Below are positions 33,500-47,380 of a stretch of 64,000 bases of DNA, one piece after another; position 1 is the stretch's first letter, and every line of letters starts with the position of its first letter. Source of the DNA: Hymenolepis diminuta (taxonomy: Eukaryota > Platyhelminthes > Cestoda > Cyclophyllidea > Hymenolepididae). Under the pieces are notes generated by a model, which searched no databases, was not told the origin of the DNA, and was given only the letters and a program-made list of their open reading frames with translations. The stretch spans positions 264,459-328,458 of the forward strand of contig CAADRB010000022.1 of the NCBI GenBank assembly GCA_900708905.1, given 5' to 3'. The position numbers were made by a program, and so were the translations under genes.

Positions 33500-36085
33500 C
33501 GCGTTTCATCTTAGACCCATCTTCTTTCAGGAAATAAACAAAAATGTAGAGTCGAGAGTCAGAGGTTTCCTCGTTCAGAAATTTTATCACGTGTGGGTAT
33601 CCTCCCTTTACTTTGAGATTACTGTGATCTATTTAGATATGGACATTAATGACCTACAATCGTTCAGGCAAATCTCTTGTAGTTAAGTTATGTTCCGACA
33701 TTCAAAGCAAACTCCTTACCGCTTTGTTATTTATCAGAACTTCATGTGTGATTCCTAAATTCATTTACGATAATATTATTGCCAAATCTTTAGCTTATCA
33801 ATTGATTAATTACCAGATAATTAAAGTGATTACACCGTGGATTTATTTCACATCTTCCAGGCTATTACCACTCCAGTCGATCAATCTTCAATACTACTCT
33901 TTCTGTAGTAATTAAGAACTAAGAAAATAAAAATGCTTTTACTTATTTTCATAAAAAGTTCGAATATGTTCTATTATTACATCATCAATTTCTATTTTGA
34001 AGAATATTTGAGAATAGATAACTACCCCCTTTGGGGCTACAAATCTGTTAGGTGGCAAAAACTACCGAGATATTTTGTATCCTATAGTTAGAATGACCTG
34101 TTTCCTGCTCTGTTCTGAATAGCTATAAATATGTTTTGTCCATTTATCAAAAGGTCGTATAATAGATACCATTTCAACAAGAACGCACTTTGCTTTCAAT
34201 AATACTTTTATTGAGGAAAGGGAATGCGAAATTCTAACATTTCTACCTTGAAACCTAAATGTCTTTTTAGCTCTAGTTAACATTAGCAACTGTAAGCCTT
34301 GAGATATTGTGGCGGTATTCTGTTTGACCGGCGCTAAGCTTAAAAGGTAATTAGCCGAAAATGATACTGGATAACGGTTTTCAAGAGCGAGGTTTTGATC
34401 CTGTTTATATTATAATTATCCCGCATTCCAAAAATCGGTTTTAACCCAATCCCGAGTACACTGAAGCATTTACCTGAATTTACTAAGTTCGAGAGATTGG
34501 GTTGTGGTGCTGATAGGAAGACAGAAGCCAACATGGATAACCGGATAGATTACTTAAATAAACTTCCTCTGACTCGAAATATTTCCCTCAGAGGTTTTCC
34601 TTATGCAAGACAAAAATTTCAGGATTTCCACTTTAGTCTCCTTTAGAGTAACTCTTTTGCATTATTACGGCATTATGCTATTAATATATTGATAGAAAGG
34701 TGGAAAAATAGGCTTGTCTCATTTAGATGTTCTTAAATCCTTTTTTGCTTTATCAAAACTTGCTGAAACTTGTAATTAATAGTTTTTATAGGTGTATAAA
34801 TTTCATAATCCAGAAAATTTACGAATGGGAATCTTGTTCTTCTCTCACACGGTGATAATGATATATCCATTCGGCTTGAAATATTATAGCGCCGGTTAAG
34901 GAGGATCGGTGGTCGCTCGTTCTCAGCTCGTTTATCTGACATAGGATATATCATTTGCTTTCATCTATAAGTATACTATAATTGGCCGTCAGTGGTATAA
35001 CTTCCAGGTCGGTTGAAGGATAGTGTTTTTTTATATTAATTAAACAAAGGAGTAGGATCATGGAGACTATCTGATAAAAAACACTTATTATATTTTACGT
35101 ACTAAGGTCTCCTGTGTTTTTCACTTCTCGAATACTTAAGAGAACCGATGGAAAGACGTATGTTTTCCTTATATTTTTCTTGACAGATGGCAATACTCAG
35201 ATCTTCAAAATTGACACCAAAATATTAAGATAAATTTTGGATTTGCTTATCTGATTTCAAATCAAAAGTTTTAACATTTAATGTTGTTTTCAAATTAAAT
35301 GTTATTTCCAATACGGAAAGTTGACAGTCTCTCTCAGAAACCTCTACCGTTTAACCCACAGTTCTCAAAATATAGAGGAGACCAGATACTTGTATTTAAT
35401 TCAAATTCTTGTAAAAAGAGTTCTTAGAACAGAGGAGTAAGCTCTGGATCTGGGGTTCTTTGAAAGCTTGACAGATGGGTTAAAATTCTTTTTCATAGTG
35501 AGTCCGAAATGAATCTTTCTTGAATGGGAGATCGACATAAGTTAATCTATCATTATTCTCCTCATTTACTATTATTCAATTAAGGGTTCGCTCTCATTAC
35601 AGATTTTCTACACAAGGAACTGTCGATAAATTGTATTAATCGATGGTACAGGCAGTCTGTTTGAAATGAAAGATAAAAGAAAATAAAAGATGAAATATTA
35701 GAAAATGAATAATTTAGTACCTTATTGTGAAGATAACATACGCCTTATTTTCAGATGCTAAAGGAAATCATAACCCAAGGCACCAATAGAATCATTCTCG
35801 ACGCTAGAGTGGGTTAGAGGTAAATACACTGTCATTTTTTGGGTTTCAAAACTTGTCAAAATATGAACGAATATATTTATTTTCTATTGAATCAGAAGTT
35901 TATCTCGACTCAGGTAAGGTCTTTGATGCATTTCGAGAGATTTCAGGTTTGTCTTTTGATTAATAACCTGTATTCAAAGGATCAAGGTGATATTTTCATT
36001 GCAAAGGGTTAGGAACGTTGAGATTACTGTGATTCTGAATAATGGAATAAGGGGAAATACGTATGAATTGCAAAGAAATCGTATA
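33500..36085. other. intergenic, no feature recognised
   Basis: AT-rich; frames at 33649-33915, 34062-34289, 34340-34534 and 34733-34954 are short and show no family similarity. Confidence 0.5.
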
Positions 36086-36089
36086 TTTG

Positions 36090-36370
36090 GATTAAGCAGC
36101 TTTTCGGCTTTTGAAAGAAGAAATGAGTTGGTGCGGCAAGGCCGCTCGTTAATAAGATTTGTAGACTGTGGATAAGAATTTGGTCCTGGAGAATTATGAA
36201 ATTTGAATTTTTGAAATTGGGGCAGTGAGCTGCCATTAGCTGAATATTCTGCAACTAGATTTCGGAAATTAAATGAAGTAACTCTTTTTAATCCCTTCCC
36301 CTATCCCCTATTGGACTTTGCTCACCCGATTTTCATTGCTTTCCTGCAATTAACAAATTAAAGATTTTAC
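36090..36370 (-). repeat. interspersed repeat family A, minus-strand copy
   Basis: Reverse complement carries GAAAATCGGGTGAGCAAAG, CAATAGGGGATAGGGGAAGG, AAGAGTTACTTCATTTAAT, CAAAAATTCAAATTTCAT and a tail near CAAGGCCGCTCG on the plus strand, in the order of the family. Confidence 0.6.
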
Positions 36371-36379
36371 GCATTACAG

Positions 36380-39300
36380 TTGGTTATTATGATGGTAACC
36401 TTACTTGATCTATCAATTACAAAGTAAAATAATTTGAATTCTAACCCCTCATAAGGATAAATTCTTTGTATTTACAATCAACTGAAATATTTTAAAAGTA
36501 CATCTTAAAGTAGGGCTCCTTTTATAAACATTATCACAAATCATCCCATTAAAATAGGGTATCTAATACAGTGAAAGGTTACACTAAAAAGATAATACAA
36601 AAGAGTACTTCTTACGCTTATAAATAGGAAAAAAATTGCTTCCAGGTATTCTTGATTGTATCCCAGTAGTGGAGCAGTGATTTTGATTTCTTTGTCACTT
36701 ACTCCAGATTTACCTTGATATAGACGTAGATGCTTTGTCCTTTTATTAAATTATTCCCGAACTTGGAAAGAGAGAACAAATCCAAACATCCTTTTCCACT
36801 AAAAAAATGTATTTTTGCAATTTACAACTGGGTCGGTTTTGCTCATACCAGTATCGAGCTTTCCTCCATTGATTGTTCATACCAATCAGCAGTACATTCA
36901 GAGTCCCTGTTAATCAGTCGCTACATCTAATACTTATAAAATTAAGGTATTTTAAAATATGACGTCTCATTCAAAGAATTTGTCTATATTTTCTAGTTAA
37001 TCTCAGGTTATTATTAACATTTGGACAGAAAAATCATCTGAAAGTTTTGTTGTTGAAGTGCTTTATCAGAAATATTTGCTAAGTTTTCCTTTCTTTAATT
37101 TAAATTACATTAATTTATTATTGTTATTATTAATTGAGTCATTAAATTCCAAACCCTATATTGGATAGAAAATATAATATTTCGCTTAAGATGATTAGTA
37201 TGTATTACTGAATTTCACATAAGTTAATCCTGTGTTCCCTAATACAACGTTTAGAAGGAATACCTTCCAAATTGTAATGTGTTATAGAGGTAAAATTTGT
37301 TATTGACATGAAATAGTAGATTTTGCGGTTTGTATTTTGTTGACAATCGAATCCATATTCATCAGTCAAAAAAGTGACCCAGTTTTATTTGCTAAAACGC
37401 AATGCTGAACTGCTACATTTGAAGATATATTGTAAATTTAGCGATCCACTGTGATTACGAACTCATTTACCGAGAGTCAGTATTTTCAACTTCGGATAAT
37501 ATATAGACGCGGAGCTTATATATATTGTGCGCTTGAATACTAACATTCAATTGGGAAGTTTTGTCAAGCCATTTAGTACCTCATTATCTTTTAACAGTCA
37601 GTCACTTGACATTAGAAAATAAATAACCCATAAAATCACAATAAATTTGGCTTTTAATAATTAGTTTGGCATAACCATAATTTTATCCAGATTTCATTTT
37701 GAATCTTCTCAAATCAACTCATATTCCGACAAAGTAAACATTTTCCTTTATCTTAATACTCTTCTTAATAAAGCATTAAAAGTTTAACAAGATTTAACTA
37801 AGTAGAAATAGATTATGAAGTTGATAAACCAAGAACCTTACTTTAATTGAATTCTAGATTTAATTAATTATCTATTCCTTTTTAATGAAATGTTTCATAT
37901 TTCCAAATTCATGATTTGACCCCTAGATTTCCGGGTGTGCTCATGTCCTTGATATTCTTAGCTCATAAACTACCTAATTTAATTAAATTGTTCGTCATCT
38001 CACCCTGATTCATTTGTATCTTTTTTCCAGCCATGTGTAGACAAATGAGTTTGGCAGTATTCACCGGAGTTCACTCGAGGTGTCTCCCTGAAATTGGTCT
38101 GCATTTGGTGAGGAAAACTTTACGATGTTAAGAATGGGAGATACAAGAGATGGGAAGCTGAAAATCACTAAAATTCAGGAAAACCTTACTTCACCGAATT
38201 TTTTGAATTCATCAAGTTGTTTTATTTTTTCTCAAGAGATTGAATTTAATCCAACAAGATCTGACATTTCAAAATTCAAACTTCACCAAATTGTTCCTTA
38301 ATTTCGGACCAGATATTTTGAGCTCAAATTCAATTAGATTTTATGTTTTGCTTACTAGTTCATGTCGACCAATTTCAAAGGTGATTGAACAGGAGGTTGA
38401 AATAGGTAAATTTATTTCTACTGCTTGTGAAATAAAACGGAGATTTCGACAACTAAAGGAAAAAATTACAAAAAAATGTTTATTATGTAATCGTTTAAGT
38501 CTCTAATGTGGTTCATTTGTTATGTGCATATACTAAATGACATAACAATATACTTGCGTCAAGCACAAGCAAACGCCTAAATACAGGAACATTTTTGAGT
38601 TAATATTATGATTGTGAAAGAACGTGGCTTAATTAAATTACCAAATAAACACATTCCCGAATTTGACGGTATATGCTCGTTTTTATCAAAGATTTTTTAA
38701 AATTAATTCAGTTTGAGAAATTGTTGTTGGAAGGTTAGATGTCTTATTCAGACTGAATAGTTTTTCATCTTTCAGGTTGAAACCCCCCAGGGTTTCATAG
38801 ATAAGGACTAAAATTCTGACAGTTATTTACTTAGTACCTCTGATTATTAGTTGGTAACGCAGAGTAGATCTGAACAGGGATATGCAGTGTGCTCAGTACT
38901 TCACTTACAAAGAGCAAGTGAAATTGAGATATTTTGATAAGAATTTGTGCACTTCCCCATTTAAAAGAAAACGAGTTTTGATTATAAGGCCGGTAAAACA
39001 AAGCTCGAAGCCGTAGAGTTACTGTATTATCTCGAAATTATCGATTTCGACAGGTTATTTCTAAGTCGCCCATCACTCCTATCAAAATACTGCCACACTT
39101 CGCTCCTGACAACTTTACAGCTATTTGGGACAACCTGTTATCAGTCTGACACGTTATGATCTTCAATCACCAATAGCAGGAAGATAACTTGTATTCCAAT
39201 ATGAAGCCTTTATTTAGTAATAAAGGATCATGGGTTGCTTGTATTCTGTCTTATCTCTCTGTGTCTGAGTCAAATGCAGCATAGCGATATCTATTGGCAA

Positions 39301-40700
39301 ACCCAAATGACGAAGTTTGAAAGGTTAGTCAATTGCACTGCTCTTGTCTTTAAAGTTACATTGCTGTAACTTAAAATGCAGCTGGAATGCACATGTTTTT
39401 TGCTAACTGAACTGTTCATTAAAATTATTTTGAAAGAAGTACTCAATCCAATCTCGCACAAAACATGTGTTGATTGGGGCCGCAAAGCTACCAATGTTGT
39501 TTTTACTGATGAAAAATGGAGTAAAATAAGAGGTTTCGATTGAAAAAGGTAAAACTTCTCTTCGGTTTGAGTAGTGGCCGATGTTCTTTTGTGTGTCAAC
39601 ATTATTTTCGCAGCAGCTCTTTGAATTGATAAATCAATTCTCATAACTCTCCTTGACCTGTGGAACCCAAAGTTAAAACTACTAAAGCTGTTAAACCTAT
39701 TGTAAACGGATCTCTCTCATAGAATAATTCAGTTAGCCTTCTTATTTATTTTTAGTTACCTTCGGATCAGTAAAAAAGCGGATCTGGAATAGGGATTATG
39801 ATCCTGTTCGTCTGCCTCAATCACCATCTTAACTTAACGTAGCTGAAGTCGTCACATTTGTTTGAATCTTGAATTTCTAGGCTGTTGGACAGATCAGTGC
39901 ATTCGATAATTTTTTAAAAAAACGAAGTTGTGCATTAATATGCTGCTTCTCAGGCACATGTTTATATACCAATTCTAACAGAAAAAAAATTCGCTTTAGG
40001 AATCGGTGCAGCGTCAATCTATTTTAATAGCCAAAGGGCGGTTGATTGATCTATTGCTTCAAGACAGAAAATTTCCCTGGATTTTATTATCGTCTTTTAC
40101 ACGTAAGTACACTAGTCTAAAAGAGTTTCCGAACAAATTTTGGTTTGCATTAATTTCCTTTCAAAGTTCAAGTAAATTTTTCCAGCGTGCTTCTTAGATT
40201 GACTGTTGTTTATACGGAGCTCGAATCAGAACCTGTTTGGAATCTGCAAATAGCAGTCTTCTTTCGCAGCATGAATATATCTTGAGGCTGTTTAGAGTAA
40301 CAATAGGACGGATATTCTGGTCCTAGCCATTAAGAAATCTATTGCGCATTTAGGTTGATAATCTTACAATTTAGCTCACGTTTCACATGACAAAAAGCGT
40401 AAGTAAACCAGTAATTTCAACATAATTCGAAATCGCGTGTGAAATCTCATCCATTATGAAGTGTAGTTAAATTGCTTTATTTGTTTTCAATTTACTTCCC
40501 TAAATTTTGCTTTCGCCAGGCGAGTTGCTGCTGTCTGAAGAATAAGTGGCATTCCTGAAAGGTGCCTATTCTGTTTTATCACATGATTTTTTTTAACTTG
40601 TTGCTCATATGACAAACGGATGACTCAAAACAGTTAGTTTCACTCAGCGCACCGCAATATGGTCTCATCATTAAAACTCCTGACGTTGGCGTTTATTCCT
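36380..40700. other. intergenic, mostly featureless
   Basis: AT-rich. A short family A fragment (about 37900-37965) and a small GAAACCC/GGGTTTC hairpin (38779-38796) are present. The 117-codon minus frame at 39291-39644 is not recognised. Confidence 0.5.
37900..37965 (+). repeat. family A fragment
   Basis: CAAATTCATGATTTGACCCC, then TAGATTTC and GCTCATGTCCTTGAT, the central block of the family A repeat; the outer parts are not recognisable. Confidence 0.45.
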
Positions 40701-40718
40701 TGATCTCGCACTTTTTTT

Positions 40719-40910
40719 AATTCCTAGCTTACCTCTCTACCTCTTTTCTCTCTCAGTCTCGATGGTGGTGAGATATAAATGTACTCTACTTTCAGTGCTT
40801 GGTCTTCTGCTCAGGAAAATGATATTGTATTCTGTTAGTCTTCAGAAGGGTCATTGGTTTTGTATGGGGATGCTTCGCCAGCTTGGTCAGGCTCCTGATC
40901 CAGTTATGCT
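40719..40910 (+). repeat. diverged repeat family C, copy 1
   Basis: Matches 51517-51710 in order: AATTCCT, a pyrimidine block (CCTCTTTTCTC), TTGT.TTCTG near TCTTCAGAAGG, GGTCATTGG or equivalent, TTTTGTA..GG, and GC..GCC..G.TCAGG or equivalent. Roughly two thirds identical by eye. Non-coding. Confidence 0.5.
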
Positions 40911-40919
40911 GACAAAGAT

Positions 40920-42170
40920 TTACGAAATAATATGACTAAAATCGGACGATTTGAATGACCACCGTTAGAGTCATTAAATAAAAAATAACACTTATCCATA
41001 GATATTGTAAAATTCAGTACATAGTTTGGTATATAGCGGTAGCGAAATGCTAGTTAGAACAGAATTTGAGTTTAATAAAGGCGTTAGAATGCTGTCAGTT
41101 ATGACCGAAGGTCGTAGAATATACACCTCTTTAATCCTCCTTTTGAAAATGATATGTATGTAGCCCATTCTACTCTGACAGGATGAATGAATCAAAATCC
41201 CCATTTACGCTATCTGTTACTATGATTTCCTTATCGATGTTTTACCAATTTATCACTTTCTTCGCACAGTTGTGTGCATGACACATTATCCGGTCATTAA
41301 TTAGTTTATCGGTTTCTATTAAAGTAATTTATTTAACATCTGCGTTGTGAATTCTAGTCCACTACAGAAACATTTTTCAGCTTACTAGTCACTAGGACAT
41401 TTTGAAACCTATCTAAGAATATGTGGGCATTGACGTTTTCATAAACAACTTGCGGAAGTGTTGCTGGTTGAATGGTAAAAATAGGGACAAGGCTCTCACG
41501 CGTACGAAGCCAACATTTTGGCATCGGGTGAAGTGGAAATTCACCTCCCGAAACTTTCACGATTGGGAAATACTGTTATGCATTGTTTTTTGAAGTCAGG
41601 CCAATTAAATCATGCACATCTGACATTAGATCTGCTTCAAATCGCAGTTATTAAAGATACCTGAAGTGAGATGCGCAAACGTAAATTCAAAGTTGGGCTA
41701 CAAGAATTTATTAAGTTAGGGGATTTTAAATAATACAAGGGAACAGGATCCGTATCTACCACGTTCTAAAAATATCTACCAGGTGATTTCTTCAATGTTC
41801 TGACTAATGGTGAGCCAATCCCCGCAGCTATTTTATTCTTATTTATTAAATTTATTTGATCGAAAACCGATCAATTAAAGGTGGAATCAAAGCTAGGTGT
41901 TGGACGAGGAATATTGTGCTGCTAATTTTAAAGGTATCGGAGGAAGTAAACAGTAGAATTCGAATCTTTCTTTTTTCTTTAGTCCATCTCGGTTTGAATA
42001 AATTTGAGAATTCGGTATATATTCAAATTGTTCATAAATGAAAGTCCGCATTCCAGTGTTTAAAGAAACCTTTCTAATTTCAATCAAGGTGAAATATAGT
42101 TACGTAGTACCACATACTACTTATTGAGGTTTAAATTCATTTAAGCATATCAAAAGTGTGGTAATTGATA
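40920..42170. other. intergenic, no feature recognised
   Basis: AT-rich. The minus frame 41354-41560 has a balanced composition but no motif I know; other frames are shorter. Confidence 0.45.
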
Positions 42171-42176
42171 AAACTT

Positions 42177-42542
42177 CTATGTAGAAATAAGAAAGATCAA
42201 TAGCGAAAGCCGAAAGCGCACATTCCGGTGTGCCTTTGATATCCTTGCAACAGTAATTATAATAAACGATTTTTCGAACAAGTTAATCTCCCAGAACGAC
42301 CTAAGAACTAGACATGCCCGCATTCTAAACCTTCTACCCCGCCCCCAGTATTTGGATCTCCCTCTTGGACAAGCAAAATTGCAGTGACAGCCGGCTGGCA
42401 CTCCATTTCTCCGCACTCCTCCATTCCGAAACTCAATTTTCCTATCCTCAAACATCAGCTCTCCTGAGGCCGCGTTTATAACCAGGAAGTTATAAATAAA
42501 CATGCTCTCCAAACATGACATGTAGTTTGAAGAGATTGCCAT
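42177..42542 (-). CDS. unrecognised ORF, 121 codons
   Basis: The longest gap-free frame in the desert between 27 and 64 kb. Its middle is GC-richer than the flanks and reads VPAGCHCNFACPRGRSKYWG, with three Cys and many Arg, then a hydrophobic C-terminus. No domain is recognised. It could be a fragment of a mobile element or chance; no splice or promoter context supports a host gene. Confidence 0.15.
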   Translation of the reverse strand: MAISSNYMSCLESMFIYNFLVINAASGELMFEDRKIEFRNGGVRRNGVPAGCHCNFACPRGRSKYWGRGRRFRMRACLVLRSFWEINLFEKSFIIITVARISKAHRNVRFRLSLLIFLIST

Positions 42543-43019
42543 GACGAAGAAGACGAGAAGAAAGGAGAGATGATTTGAATGCTATTCTTTATGGTGATCT
42601 TAAATTTGTACTCTCTCTAGAAGGATAACATAAACATACTTAGAGCTCATATATGAAGCATATAATTTAAACACTAGAGATCATTAATTTCCAAAGTTAG
42701 ATATTTATGAAGAATTTCAAAATAATATTCGGGGATTTGCACTATGGAGTAAATAATTTTTCCACTGATTATTATCGGAATGATTAACGACGTTCTTATT
42801 TCATCTTAGGCGTAGTTGACGAATTATGTCCTCACCGTTCCGATCTAGTTAATCCTGGAATGAGAGATTGGTCATGGAGCCTTGATGCATCTATCCCTTC
42901 TCTTAGCAAAGTGAAACTTATTGAAACTGATGACTTAAAATAATAAATCTTACAAGATCGGTAATTAGAAATCAAATACCATGATTCTCTTTAATTATTA
43001 CATCCCAATAAAAAGTAAC

Positions 43020-43445
43020 TGAAATCGGGTAACAATCAAATCCTATAAAGGATAAAGGGATCAAAAGGCTTTGATAATAAAGTCACAGCATCAAAAGAGT
43101 TTTACTTCAACCGTAAATATTTACTTAATGATTACTTCATTTCGTTCCGAAACTTAAATTTCATGATTTGATTAGTGAGCAAATCCTTGTGCACGATGTC
43201 TAGGGCTTATTGACCATTTGTTTAATTGTGAAGTTTGGCCCAACCACTTTAATTCAATCAGTATTGATTACTGAATACTCAAAGGCAGTGCATAATGAAT
43301 AATTCACGTTCTCTAATTAACGAATCAACAATTGAGTGAATTCTTGTCTACGATGTCCAGTGCTTATTGACTAGTTGATTAATTAGGATGGTTGGTTTGA
43401 CCAAATCTATCCTTTTTTCAAATGCCCAGAAAGAAATAAAACCAA
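43020..43445 (+). repeat. interspersed repeat family A, two adjoining copies
   Basis: 43020-43230 carries TGAAATCGGGTAACAATC, GGATAAAGGGATC, AGAGTTTTACTTCA, AAATTTCATGATTTG and CACGATGTCTAGGGCTTATT. From about 43300 the right half recurs: GAGTGAATTCTTGTCTACGA then TGTCCAGTGCTTATTGAC, so a second, 5'-truncated copy sits just downstream. Confidence 0.65.
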
Positions 43446-44149
43446 CTCACATTGTTTTAACAAAAACCTTATTTTCTTAAAAAGCAGGTAGAATAGTTAG
43501 ATGAAATTGGCCATTTAACCAAATGAAATGTCAACTTCAAATTTGAAAATCTCGAACTGTCTTTTTTAAAATGTGAATACTGAATACGCTCTTTGACGTG
43601 ATTACGTAATTCATTCTATTATAGGGAAAATCAGGGCTTTCCTTATTTAGGCATCCTCTAAATGATATCCGTTCTGAGAAATCAGATCTTTTCTTCAGTA
43701 TCATGGAGTCAAAACGAATTGCTAAGTTTGGAAAGAGTTTAGTTTGGGACCCCTTGAGTAGAGTACCACACCGGCTGCCGATTTACCAGGACTAGTGAGT
43801 TGATATATAATCTGCACTTTTCAATTAATAACACATTTCACAGTTTTGTGTGAATTCAACAGACTCGCTTTCGGTAACTTCAAGAGGAACATAAAACACG
43901 CACATTATGAAGAATGCATATCAATACTCTTCTTTTGCGCAAGTCTGCTGAAGGTTTCTTTAATAACTCGTTCCCTTTAAGTTGATCGAATTTTTATTTT
44001 ATTAATTTGCAGATTTAAGTTAAAAGAGATGAATGCTACAGTCAGGCTCAATATTATAATGTACTCAGATCCCAGGGAGAAAAAATGGAGACTAGACTGG
44101 ACCACACAAGACTAGTCTACTTTCCAGACCAGATTTATTAGGCAATTAA

Positions 44150-44330
44150 TAATCTATTTATGAACTCTGAACTGGGTTTGACTGGATTGTGATTGGCCAG
44201 AAAGGATTGAACCAATCATTGACTGCTATTATCAAATCGTGGCAGAATATGATTGGCTAGACGAGAGAACAATCGATGAAGATTGATTTATTCATGCCGT
44301 AACCTGCCATGATTATAATGTAGAAGTGGC
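44150..44330. other. stretch with three CCAAT-type motifs in both orientations
   Basis: TGTGATTGGCCAG, TTGAACCAATCATTG and ATATGATTGGCTAG lie within about 65 bp. They may be the sub-terminal palindromes of an old element or a chance cluster; no gene is adjacent. Confidence 0.2.
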
Positions 44331-44779
44331 ATGACAATTTATACTCCTGGTGCATAAAAAAGTATTTTTCACTGCCCATTACTATTATAACCTAATGCAT
44401 CCTTCTAAATATAAGGTAAAATTTAATTATGTAGGGGAAAGCCAAAATTATTATTGTCCAATAGAGCGTAAAGGGGACAGAGTCGAGTAGAAAAATGAAT
44501 AAAGACAGTCGCACTTTATTTCATTTTGGATTCAGATTGCGCTTTCTTCGCTTATTTCATTGTTTCATACTCCAGTGATTTGATGGTCTAATTTCTGAAT
44601 TTTTCTCCAGGGTTCCTTACTGAATTTACGTATTTTATGTCCAGAATAAATAAATTTAGATGGTCGGGTATATTATTCAATTGCTAATGCTATTGGCCAT
44701 GGTAACACAAAAACTTTTTAAGTTCTAATCGGGAGAAAGCAAGTGAATAAGGGGAACACCAAACGAGTCCAATGGGGAA

Positions 44780-45010
44780 TGAAATTGGAGAAGGAGTTGA
44801 AATCAGATCACCAAGAGTCTCACTTTATTTGAAATTGGAAGCACTGAGTTATCCATTTCTCTTAAGGGGAAGAGTTCACATTGTAATGTTCTACTCTTTA
44901 AATTTCATGAATTGACTCCAAGATTCTTGAGTGAGATTATGTACACAATATTAGGAGCTTGTTAATAGATTGATTTGATTCCACATTTGGTCATTTAACA
45001 TCGATTTATA
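44780..45010 (+). repeat. interspersed repeat family A, copy
   Basis: CACCAAGAGTCTCACTTTAT, AGAGTTCACATTGTAATG, TAAATTTCATGAATTGAC and GGAGCTTGTTAATAGATTG follow the family order, moderately diverged. Confidence 0.55.
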
Positions 45011-45474
45011 AGTATCTCGTTATAGCCAAGCGCAGCAGATAAGGCGAGAAACGATGTGCTGGCGGAATTAGGCTAACTAACATGGATTTTACGTAGTGGA
45101 GCTCTTTAGAAATCATTTAAGATGAATTCTAATGATATGAATTTTATTCAATTTACTTATTTTGAGGTGTAAGAAGGCGGTGTTCATATTTTTAATGGTC
45201 ATTTCGAGTGGCAAAAAATGAGACATGTACAATATCGGAATTATTGGGATCCGTGATTTAAAATGCCTCCAGCTAAAAAAAAACATTAGAATCATCAAGT
45301 AGGGATTTTTCAACCCAATATCGTCTAAAAAGATTAGAATTACCGGTTTAGGGAGCTTTGCTAACTTAAAATCTTACGCTATTTTATTTCTGCTATGGTA
45401 GGACTATAAGCTGCTGAATATAGTGTAAGATCATTTTGGTTTCTCAAGCATTGGAAGAAAAAAAGTGAATTGAA

Positions 45475-45885
45475 GTGGCAAGGCCTTCATGATTAGAAGT
45501 CAGTAAACGCTGAACGTCAAAGAAATGCAGCTGCTGTAACCATTAAATTTGAATTTTGGAACGTGGGCTACCCATTTAGTAAATACTTTATAAACAAAAC
45601 CCAAAAATCAAAGGAGATAGGACTCTTTGATATTGTTACACCAGATTAGTATTCAAAATGGCCGCAAATCCCAGATTTTACTCTAAAGTTATGTAAGGTA
45701 GCGACTCTGCAATTTAGCACATTTTAACAAGTAGGCAAATTTTATGAATAATAAACATTAAGTTTTTGGATAAAACTGATACATTGACGTTGCTTCCAGC
45801 ATCTTTTCTTGATCCTCTCCCCTTATCATTTGTTGGACTTTCTGATAACCAGTTTCAGTTGATTCCAACAATTAAGTATTGAAAT
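45475..45885 (-). repeat. interspersed repeat family A, minus-strand copy
   Basis: Reverse complement starts GTTGGAATCAACTGAAACTG, then CCAACAAATGATAAGGGGAG and GATCAAGAAAAGATGCTGG, and ends with AGCGTTTACTGACTTCTAAT. A stretch in the middle (about 45650-45780) has no counterpart in other copies and may be an insertion. Confidence 0.6.
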
Positions 45886-47106
45886 TTTTTGAAGTACCGT
45901 AGGTAATAAAAAATACCCCTTGCTCTACAATAGGGGAAATATTGATGTAAAAGGACATTAAAGATATTATATCCATTTTAAAATTTGAATTAGAAAGAGA
46001 AGCATTTATCTCTCCACTAACACTGAATTTTCTTTTTATCAAAAATGATAAAATGTAATTTAACAATGGTCCTTCGGGAAGTGGTGATGCCACCGCCTCC
46101 TTACTTTGCCACACATTTCTGATTCAAGAGGTCACGTGAGCGTGTGCATATCCTACTTGAGTAGCACACAGACAAGCGCAAAGAACTTAACGAATACTCG
46201 ATTTAATCAAGAAAGTGACAAATCAAGTCACAGTGACGTTAACTTCTATTATTTATACCTCTCGAACCTTAAAAATAACTTATCCGCAATTGCATCAGAG
46301 GGTTTGCGATTCGAGGCCTCCATTAGAGGATTTTTAAAAAGTTTATCAATCACTAGTAGGCCCTGGTTTATTAAAATAAATTAACTCAAAAGATGGGAGT
46401 ATCGCTAGCGCCCAGTCTCTAAAGTCCGTTCGATAAACGTGTACGCTTTTTCTGCAGACAGACAAAATATAATTGGATGAGATTAAGAAAAGTCAAATGA
46501 GTGTAAACCTTCATTTTTGAAAAATCAACACCTACCTCCATTACCTAAGTGCCATGCCAAGGGCGCTTCCAAAAATATTAAGAAATGTATTTTAAAATAA
46601 CAAAGAGACCCAAAACGCAACTGCCGTTGGGTAGAAATCTTGATTTCAAGAATTGAATCAGCCAATTTACTTTCCTCCCCCATCAATAAAAAATATCTTT
46701 AAAACTACATATCCCCTTTTAAAATAACTTTACATTTTTTGAAGATATAAAAGCGATTTCTACCGTACGTATTCATAACTACTTGAAGAAGGTTATCCTA
46801 TTTCGTTTTGTAGAAAAATTTTATTCCCACAATTCATGGACTTCGGAGAGTTTGCTGAAATGTTTGTCTGTACACCATCTTATTGGTTCTTTTTACTAAA
46901 ATAAAGATTTGAAATTGTGAATTTTGATTTGATAAATTTACTTTTACTTGATTAAAACACACTATTCGGATAGCTATCGGTGCCGCTGTTTCTACAGTTC
47001 AATGTTGGAAGGCATGTCTAAATAGCTTGCACAATAAGATCCTATTTGATAAATGACCTTTTTACTAGTCTGAATAAATCTTAATTTGTAACAATTTAAG
47101 AAGTTA
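45886..47106. other. intergenic, no feature recognised
   Basis: AT-rich; the frame at 46106-46384 is Ser/Asn-rich without motif. Confidence 0.5.
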
Positions 47107-47320
47107 CCTACGCAATTTTAGAAAAACAGAAAAGGAAACTGTTAATGTTGAAACTCACAATTTCTTATAACAAAACAAATCAACAAAGTACCTATTAATC
47201 TAGATTTTATTCTATATATTCTCCTTCGACTTCCATCACCCACTCAATTCGAGTACCAAAGCTACTGACTACAAGCTTTCGTCAGATCAGGTGGTATTTC
47301 TTGATGTCCTCCATTTCTCG

Positions 47321-47380
47321 AATTATTGCTCCAGCTATTGCCCCAGCTATTGCTCTACCTATTGCTCGATCTATCGCTTC
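47321..47380. repeat. 12-bp minisatellite, five units, inside the transposase
   Basis: Units AATTATTGCTCC, AGCTATTGCCCC, AGCTATTGCTCT, ACCTATTGCTCG, ATCTATCGCTTC. On the minus strand they add an in-frame A-I-A-G-type repeat near the C-terminus. The same five units occur at 63707-63766. Confidence 0.85.

Noticed and set aside
39291..39644. 117-codon minus-strand frame.
   Set aside because: I could not match it to any transposase or host family, and composition is as for the flanks.
41354..41560. Minus-strand 68-codon frame with balanced composition.
   Set aside because: Suspected retroelement fragment, but no reverse transcriptase, integrase or protease motif could be found.
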